This document shows positions 56,101 to 64,000 of a DNA stretch of 64,000 nucleotides, in pieces. Within the stretch, counting starts at the first letter, position 1. Every line of letters begins with the position of its first letter. The DNA is taken from NCBI GenBank assembly GCA_030411725.1, contig MU839828.1, forward strand, positions 2,356,001 through 2,420,000. The letters run 5' to 3'. The translations under genes and the position numbers were made by a program. The DNA comes from Echria macrotheca. Taxonomy: Eukaryota; Ascomycota; Sordariomycetes; Sordariales; Schizotheciaceae. The notes beneath the pieces were generated by a model. That model was given only the letters and a program-made list of their open reading frames with translations. It was not told the DNA's origin and did no database searches.

Positions 56101-59100
56101 AGAGCGGGGACCGGAGACTCTCGAGCAAGAAAATGGCTTGTGAACCGGCGAGATTGCATCATGCTTTTTTTCCCTGGCGACGGGTGGATGCCCAACCTCA
56201 TGGTGTGTGTGTGTGTGTTCCGTACCCGTACCGAGCGAGATACATGACCTCATCCGATTTCACACGAGGGCTGGCCTGTGTTTCCTGTCGTCGTGCCCAA
56301 CAAACTTGTGGCCTTTGATGGAGGGCGATGATATGTCACATAGTTCTAGGTCTCTGTGGACGGCATGTAATTGTGGGCTGTATGTCTGCTGTGAAGCGAG
56401 TTGGGGGAGTAGGCCAATGAGCTGTGTCAGATTACAGCCCAAACACCAGCCCTCCCATCGCAGGTCCGATCGGAGCAGGATTAGCCAACAGTCTTGTAGT
56501 CGAGTACGAGTTTCCACATCACGGGCTGGGAACCTACCGGACGCGAGGCACGGCGAGAGGATGGCGAGAGACGCAAGAATCCCGCGAGGCAACCACGCCG
56601 CGATTCGCATCTGCCGACAGCCAATCAAGCCCGCCACGCCCGGGCGGATGGACTGATGGTGAAGGCGAGGCCGGCGGGGACCAGCAAGAAGCGATGCAGT
56701 CATAAAAGTCGGTGAGCCGTCTTGCTGGCAGCCATCATGCACCCGATAAGCCTTATCGTGAAGTTGCGCGGGGCTTCGCTGTCTCGCATGGCAGCTTTCC
56801 GCCCCGGGGCAGGTGCGATCCAACCGAGCTGCATATCTGATGAGTTGTCCACGATAGTTAGCTACCCAGCCCGGGACGCTCCCCGGGGCGCGCGATAAAT
56901 TCAGGTTATTATTTTATTTCGAAAAATAAAAATACGAGGGGCAATGAAACGCGTTTGACATCGGTACATCATCTTGGTGTGGCTGCAAGCCACCGATGCG
57001 CTTCACCTCGCTCTCCGTGATGTGGCCCACCCCGCTATCCGCAGCACACACAGCTTGGCTCCTTTCCCCCATCTCATCACCAATATTGTCAAACGGCGAT
57101 CGAGTAGTTGTAGGGAGATGGCGCCTCAAACGGTGGTCCGATAAGGGGTCCAAAAGGCGTCTTGGTGACAGAGTGTCCGATTTAATCGCTTCTGGCGCGT
57201 CGCGACAGATATCCGGGGCGGGAAGGGGGGCTCAGCCCAAGTCACAGCGGCTGTCGGACTGTGACGGTGTGTGACGGTGCTCCTCATTGGAGTTGAGCGC
57301 GGACATCACAGGGCATTATCAAAACTGTCAATTTTGTTTTGCTTTCTCCCGACAGCGAAAAGGACTGACGTGTCTCTGATCGGATGCCAGCAAAAAAGCC
57401 ATTGGAAGCGCTCTCTCTCTCTTTCTCTCTCGATATATCGCACCTGGACGGGGACCGTGGTGGAATCACCACCCAAAGACGCAATTTCACCATCAGAGAC
57501 AAAACCCACGGGCTATCAGAGCGGTGACTTCACCGACTCTTGTTGAAGTTTATGCGTTACATGCAGATACAGAAGCGCCGCAAGAGACTGGCCGATCTTC
57601 AGATGGCGTCCCCGCAATAGCGTAGCGTTCCCGCTCGATATCGCCTGAGTGCGCTTTGTTCAGCCCCGCGTTAAGGCACCCTTGCAGCCTGGTGGTTGTT
57701 GAAGGCCTCTTCATCTTTTTGCAGATGCGGACATCGTATGGCAAAAGTCTCGGATAGCAAACAAAAAGAAAGAAAACAAGCGTGGACGCGATGTCTGGCC
57801 TCGTATCGTGTCTTTTTATTGGGAGGCTTCGGGTCGAAAACAAAAAGAAAACGATGGACAAGAAACAAGACCTGTTTTGGGTGGCGCGGCTGGCCATTGG
57901 CGCGCCTCGTTCTGCGTTCAGTTCACTCAGCAGTAGCCCCGCGATGTTGCCATTGATCTCGCAATCAAGAAAGAAAGCGGACCAAATGGTCCCCCTTAGG
58001 AAGCAAGCAATCCCGCGGCCGGGTCCACCTCCCCTGCCTTCCTTCCCGGCTGAGCCCCGCCCTCGCACCACAGCTTGCGCCGGCGAATCTCGGCCCGCTG
58101 TCCGTCTCGTTCCCAACAACCCAGGGCGGTGTGAGGGTTTTTTCTATTTCTCGTTACGTTTTCCTGCTTGACAAAGCAATGACTTGCATTTTTTTCGGTT
58201 GTTGACGACATACGGAGTACCCACCTATCGTACATATCCGGACCCTCCCTACATCAGCTTGATCAGCAAGTCCGCAGTGGTGTTGCCGCACGACAGCGAC
58301 AACCCACCGCCGACTGTGGAAATCTATCTGTATCTAGGGATTTTCGGGTACATCTCTGCAGACCGCAATTTTTTCTTGGCTCCACCATATGTGACTTGAA
58401 TACAACGTGGGGCGAGATACCTGTATGTAAGAAGCAAAGAAGAAAAAAAAACTTGGTACTGTACTGCTAGAGTACCCGTCGGCAAGACGACCCAAAAGCG
58501 GGTTGTTTTTCGATGTGTCGAGTATCCGTCACATCTCACCTTTCCAGTGGATCTTGCATGTTGAAATTTGTGGATGTGAATAATATCGAGATGGTCCCTG
58601 ACATGTATGCCTGGTTACACACACACACACATACACACACAGACACAAAACCCACTATCGGTGACGTCGACAATACAGACACACATACATAGACAACCCA
58701 GACCATAAGAAATTTGACACATAAAAATCCCAAAGAGCAGACACGGAAAAACCTTCCAGAAGATAGTTCCGTCCGTCGGCCCGTTTCCAGGATTTTGTCA
58801 TTGATCAAATCTATACACCGGTAAAAGACAACCTAACGCCCGGCACACTGGGGGGGATATAGATATCCCACCCATCCATAAACGCCGACAGAAGCCGCTG
58901 ATGAGAATGAGAATAAGAATGACCCAAGAAACCAAATAAATGTAAGGGTGGTGTGGGAGATAATCTATATACAAGTCGTCTGTCTCTTTACAAATGCGCC
59001 GCCGCCGCACACCGACACACACACACACCCAAACGCGCCTTTGTTATAAGCGCCCATACACTGCCCACATGTCCACACACGCCGCATGCCATACACACCC

Positions 59101-60579
59101 ACTTCAGGGTAGTGGTGCCGGGTAATGTAACAAGCCTTATTGATGGGGTGTGTCTATTTCTACCGTACCTTAATCAAGGCCGTCATCATCTACCGACATT
59201 ATGGGCGCCGATTTGTTGGGTGTGTCTATGTATGTGGCGCTTGGAAGGATGGAATAAAGTACCTACCTTTGTTGCAAGGCGTTCTGTGCTGTGATTTGAT
59301 ATCTCGGTAGCCTTATGTTTTGCCTGTCTATATGTTTCTCTCACACTCTCTGCCTTGTAGTTAGTTAGTTAGTTACCTAGCATAGTTGATGGAGAGCTTT
59401 CTGGGAAAAAACACAATTTAATAAACCGTCGAGAAAAAATGATGGTAGAAAAAGCAAACACCTTTCCTTCGGATCGTAAACTTTCTCATGCACATATATA
59501 TTGTCAGGAAAAGGCGAGAGGCATTCAACAAAACAAAAACAAAACACCACACATTCATTATTCAGTCACTAAAAATTAAAACGTCACAACGAAATCTTCA
59601 CATGCTCGCCGTGCTCGTATCCCAAATCTGTGTATGCACATTACGTACCATGCGCACCTCCAACCCGGAGGAACCCGGGAAACCCGTCCAAGATCAAAGC
59701 AGCTTCACATTCCCATCCGATCTTTGACCTTGATCCCGTCCCTCGTACCTTGTTACTTTGCCCCTTTCTCCTCCGACACCCAAGCCGACTCCACTTACGA
59801 CGTCTCAACACCAGTGCAGTCACAAGATAATGCAATATCAGAGCCATCACAATTTGGAGAATGCCATTTCATTCGTAATTTTAGACTGTTTTATGATGTT
59901 TTGCCAGTCCTTTTGGAGTGTCTTTTCGCTTGATTTTGTTTTTCCCTCGTTGTTCCGTTTTCTTTCTCACCACCCCATTTTCGGGTCCAGCTCAGGGAGC
60001 CCCGGGAGCCCGTAATTCCCGCTTGACTTTTCATCTTCCTTCATCAACGTCATCAGACAACTCCTCCAACAACCGCCCATAATCCTGCAGATTACAGACC
60101 CGAAAATCCCCATCACACCCTTCGTGGTATCAAGATGAGACAAAAACGCCGTTGCCAATGAACAAAACCAAAGAGCCCTTTCCCCAAACAAAAAAGGGCA
60201 GTGATGCCGTCGCTATTGTAAAACATCGGTCCCAACCATTGCCAGTTCCCATATTTCCAGAACCGACTGACCATGAGTGAGACCATCCGACCAGGTGTAA
60301 TATGCCGATCAAGGGTGAATTAATGATCCTGGCCGGATTGATGCAATGCAATGCGTACAAAAAAAAAAAAAAGCAAATGCCAGCCGCTGAATGCATGAGT
60401 GTCGTCAAAAAGCCAAAATTTGTTGCCCTCGCCATGCTGGAATCAAAGTATACACGACAGCCGTGCTGTCTACCCCATGCACATCGGTTGCCTCCTGGGT
60501 ATCTTGTAAACGAAGAGCGAAGTATATGCAGATGCGAGGTTTGGGTGAGGATTAGGGGTTAAGTATTATCGCCAACCGT
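53150..60579. other. Gene-poor interval, 7.4 kb
   Basis: No protein gene is supported. Content: TAGGTAGGTA-type motifs at 53864-53876, 54143-54160, 54644-54655, 54843-54852 and 59260-59267; a (GT)n run at 56202-56217; an AT-rich near-palindrome at about 56911-56933; a CT run near 57410-57437; TACGGAGTAC at 58211-58220; (CA)n runs at 58616-58646 and 59014-59030; and a TTAG tetranucleotide run near 59358-59374. The far right part is probably the 3' region of the minus-strand gene ending at 60580. Confidence 0.4.
58616..58646. repeat. CA dinucleotide microsatellite
   Basis: A run of CA units with two interruptions (ATAC and AGAC). Confidence 0.75.
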
Positions 60580-62437
60580 CTACCAGCCCTCGGCGTGGTA
60601 GCCGGTAAATGTGTCCGTATCAAAGTACTGGTCCCAGCTGCTGGGGTTGACGTCCTTGGGTTTCGTGTCCTTGTTGTCCCGGCCCATGTACGGCCGCTCG
60701 GGGTATTGCTTCAGGTTGGCGATATCCTGGGAGGTGTGGCGTCTCTTGAGCACGGCATTGGCTGTCGACGTCTTCTGTGATCGTTCCCAGAGGAGATTCC
60801 TGCGGAGGGACTCGGTCAGCTCGGTGGAGAGCATGTTACGACGCGTCGTCCTCGGCGAGAGGGCCGCCTGGTGGTGCATTGTGGCGACGGCGTTGATGGG
60901 CTGGGCCGAGGATCGGGGGATCTCGTTGATCGGGCCCATCGGCGGCGCGCGCGAACCTCTCTTCATCATGAGCGGCGCCTCATCCGAGTCGTTGGGAGAA
61001 GCGACCAGCGACGGGCCGCTGAGTGTGGCGCGGGCGCGAGGAATAGCAGACGTGGACTGCGACGCCATGTTTCCGATGTTTCCGATCTTCTGGGTGCTCT
61101 GGGTGCGCTTGTTTTGCTCAACCATGAGGGTCAAGAGAGATCGTCGCGACGTGAGGTTAACCTTAGAGTCGACACGTTGGAAGTTGAACTTCTCATCGAC
61201 GCTCGATTTGCCGCTTTCTTCAACCGAATCCTCCCAGTCCGAAGAGTCATCGTCGTCGTCAATCGCGCTTTCGTCAACATAGTCGGTGTCGGACTGCTCG
61301 CCATCGCTGATAGCCGACGTCTGATAGGTTTGCGTCACAACCTGATTGCTGAACGAGGCCGTCTTCTTTTGTGCGTTGAGGAGTGACCCTTGTCGTGCGG
61401 GGTGAAGAGCACTCTTGAGGGAGCTCTCGGCTTCGGATGATTCGCGTCCAATCTGGAAGATGGCCTTCTTAGGTTGCGGCGCCGGCTGTCTTCGGGTCTC
61501 GAGGGTGCGGTCGCTATACGATTCCTCTCCGGACCCCGAAGATCCACCGACTTGGAACTTAGCCTGCTTCTTGTTAGGCTGCACCAGCTTGGGCGCCGGC
61601 GTGTCATTCGGCTCGGGAATGGCATTCGGGGCCGAGACCTGCGCCGGGTGTGACGTGATGCGGCAGGTCGAGCGGGCGGGGGAGAAGCCCAGGGTGATGA
61701 TAGTTTCCTTGTGAGGAGCCGCCTCGGCGGCGGCAGTAGCGCTCTGCGTGGACTCCATTGAGGGCGTCTCGGATGAGTTGCAAGGCGATTCGGTTGTGGT
61801 AGAGCCGGATCGCTCTGCCTCCGCCTCTGGTGCCGGTGCGGGCGCGGCCTTTTCTCGGACGGGTGGGGAGAGCGAGATGTTGGGCAGTGGGGCGAGGAGC
61901 GGCGTCTTGGCTTCGATGATGGATACCACCATCTTCTCCAGGTCGTCAGACGTGATATGGCGCTCGCGTCCGCGGCTGCGGCTGCTGGCGCACGAGTCTT
62001 GTCTTCGTATCCGCGGCCGGATGATATCCACAGGCGCTGACTCGGCTGTGAAGTCAACTGCCTCCTCGTCGGCCACCGAGTCGACGCTCCCAGACAGCTG
62101 GGGAAGGTCCTCAGCAGACGATCCGCGCGATTGCCGGATCCGTTGCGGTTGGCTGGTAGCGGTCGACTCAATCAGCCCCTCGCCGCTCTCGCAGCAGAAT
62201 GTCTCGCGGTTCCAAAGACGCCAGCTGAGGTTTTCCAGACGTCTTCCTTGTGCTACAGAGTCGCGGCACCTTGCGAACACTAAATAGCTGTCAGCGGCTG
62301 TGCGTTGTTGCCGAGGTCAATGCACAATCGAACTCACCTGTCCACATGCTAAAAAGGTTTTCAGGGTTGGTTGTGTCAACCTTGTGGATAACGTTGGCGT
62401 CTACCTGCAGGACTGGTGCGTCTAATGAACAAGGCAT
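60580..62437 (-). CDS. AreA-type GATA-like N-terminal domain plus DUF3295-type protein
   Basis: Two exons, 62437-62338 and 62279-60580, with a 58-nt intron, give 599 residues starting MPCSLDAPVL. The N-terminus PENLFSMWT joined to VFARC, then RRLENLSWRLWNRETFCC, is the short helical domain named after the N-terminus of the nitrogen regulator AreA (formerly DUF1752). No GATA zinc finger follows, so this is not AreA itself. The middle is Ser/Pro/Ala-rich and disordered, with repeated short motifs KKQAKFQVG and KKAIFQIG, and an acidic block (DESAIDDDDDSSDWEDS). The C-terminus, from RRNMLSTELTESLRRNLLWER to the end DTFTGYHAEGW, matches the fungal DUF3295-type ending. Family names are from memory. 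A regulatory role in nutrient response is suspected for the family and only inferred here. Upstream sequence is also open in frame to 63046. Confidence 0.87.
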
Positions 62438-64000
62438 GACGGAGGGGAGACTGCTCGACGGCTCGAGCAGAGGACGAGTTGTGTCCAGGGCGAATTTTCT
62501 AGATCTTCGCGACACGATCGCGAACGTCGGATCCGCTTCGAATACTTTTGTTTTTCCGTCTGGCTTCGAAGATGCGATCCTGCGGTTGAGGATCAGCTCT
62601 GCGCCGAGGGCGGGCTCGATTCGGCCGAGTGCGTTTCGCCCAAGTGCTGCTGTCTCGAAGTCTGCAATTGCAAGATTGGGCCCAGGGCGCCTCGATTTGT
62701 CGCGCTGGACTCTGGTCTGTTCGGTGGCTGCTGGGGGCTGCAGTGATGCTCGAGGTGGATCCCGGCGCTGTGTAGCAACAGCGGTGAGGGCGGTCCCAAG
62801 TACACCTGAAGGGTCGTGGAATATCGTCGACGAGTCGAACACTGGTGTTTGGCAACACGCAGGTGTGATTTCGCGATGCGATGTTTTGGTGAGAGGCAGT
62901 TGTTGTGTGGACGCAAGAACGGAGAAGGGAAGGGAGCTGATGGTGGGGAGCGGATGCTGGTGTGTAATTGTAGGCCTGGCTGTGTGTGCGGTGCTTTGGC
63001 GGAGGTGCGTGGGATGGCCCCAGGCGCAGGTCGTGAGCAAATCCAATTACAAGAGGTACCGGGGTACTCGCGCCATGGACCGGTAGCGGTACATGCCCCC
63101 AGAAGTTCCCGACGTACCAGAGAGCCAGACAGGGGGACACTCGAAGTGGAGGGTGGTGGCGGAGGGTCTTGGGCAGAGGTGGATGAACATGGGAGGACAG
63201 GGGTTGCAGGGGTAAGGAGGTACCGGTCCCAGCCCCGCTCCTGTCGCGGCCGTCGACGGCAGCAGCAATCCACGAGACTCTGCTCTCCACTGCCGTGTGC
63301 ATATTTGACAGATGCGCGATTGCGTCCTGAGATGCTAAGAACGGCACACAAGGCACTTGGATCTGAGGCGACAAGCTGGATGAAAGAACACAGTCTGTCG
63401 CAGCGGGAGAGAGCACGGGCACGGGTACTTCCCAAAATGGCGTAGCGGATTTTAGAATGCCTAAGCCGTTCCGGGCAAGACCAGGTGTGGGGTTCGGCTG
63501 GTCTTTCGGCCCCATGAATCATGCGGGTGTCGCAAACGGCCCCGGCGGTCCAGGGGAAGAAATTTCCCAGAAAGTTTAGCTAATACCCGGAAAGGAAACA
63601 TGGTCGCACCTCGCTCCAGAAGAGGCACCATTGCCCTGAAGTGGCCTGGACCGGCGCTCCTGCGCTGGGCCGCCGGGGAAATCTGCCGGAGGACGGTTGG
63701 CGCCGTTTTTTTCTGGCCTTTTTAACGGAAAGCTCAGCGCCTCCCCAAAACGTCGCTAGTTCCGAGCGGGTTGACAACTGGCAGCGCCAGGTCAGGAGGG
63801 AGCCTTGCCGCCTCCTCTTCAAGTCAGGTGTCCTCGAGGCCCCCAGCTCTGGGCCCCGTCTTCCCCGCAAATCGCCACGCTCACCTCTGGCAAAATTGGC
63901 CTGAGGTGCTCATCTCGCCGCGGATCGCTGGCCCGTCTGCCATTCGGCCCACGGCCCTCGATGGCGTGTTGGTCGTCACGAGCGTCCACCTTCATCAAAA
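62438..64000. other. Promoter/leader of the AreA-GATA-like gene and window end
   Basis: The minus-strand frame stays open from 62437 back to 63046, but the composition (Thr/Pro/Ser/His mixture without order) does not look coding, and the family usually starts near MPCSLDAPVL. The last 500 bases contain short overlapping frames on both strands and no recognisable gene. Confidence 0.4.

Noticed and set aside
58616..59030. CA repeats as a possible CRISPR or satellite array
   Set aside because: These are simple microsatellites without spacers or longer unit structure.

Overview
The window looks like nuclear DNA from a filamentous ascomycete, most likely a Sordariomycete. This rests on intron-poor, GC-rich coding regions, short introns (48-113 nt, one of 408 nt) with GTRAGT-like donors and CTRAC-like branch sites, and proteins whose architectures are typical of Pezizomycotina. 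There are no bacterial-style operons, CRISPR arrays, prophage or insertion sequences, and no intact transposon. No convincing tRNA, 5S or other rRNA gene was seen.

Fifteen protein genes can be supported. Left block (0-12.5 kb): a spliced alpha/beta-hydrolase of the fungal peroxisomal-lipase type (+), HMG-CoA synthase of the sterol pathway (-, four exons), a BCS1-like AAA ATPase with a long charged tail (-), and a poorly resolved Ser/Gly/Pro-rich protein (-). Middle block (15.9-31.4 kb, the densest): a single-pass serine/proline-rich membrane protein of a fungal-only family, a CCDC174-like nuclear coiled-coil protein, a 109-residue membrane protein visible only after splicing, homoserine dehydrogenase, the catalytic subunit of the tRNA m7G46 methyltransferase, an Mdm1-type PXA-RGS-PX sorting nexin, and an Srp2/Npl3-like two-RRM SR protein. 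Right block (40.9-62.4 kb): a CHY zinc-finger protein with an RWD-like N-terminus, a divergent pair made of an MFS transporter and a large polytopic TLC-like membrane protein, and a protein with an AreA-type GATA-like N-terminus plus a DUF3295-type C-terminus.

Most genes are unrelated housekeeping functions (sterol and amino-acid synthesis, tRNA modification, splicing, respiratory-complex assembly, lipid contact sites). They do not form an obvious pathway or secondary-metabolite cluster. Three long gene-poor stretches (31.4-40.9, 43.0-48.9 and 53.2-60.6 kb) contain no protein gene I can defend. They carry microsatellites, AT-rich palindromes and two recurrent short motifs.

The most notable observations are a predicted 6-nt micro-exon in the SR-protein gene that is needed for a full-length first RRM, a stop-free 48-nt intron in the tRNA methyltransferase gene, and a probable internal duplication in the TLC-like membrane protein. 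All exon coordinates were worked out by hand from splice signals, reading-frame continuity and remembered family sequences. No alignment or database search was run.
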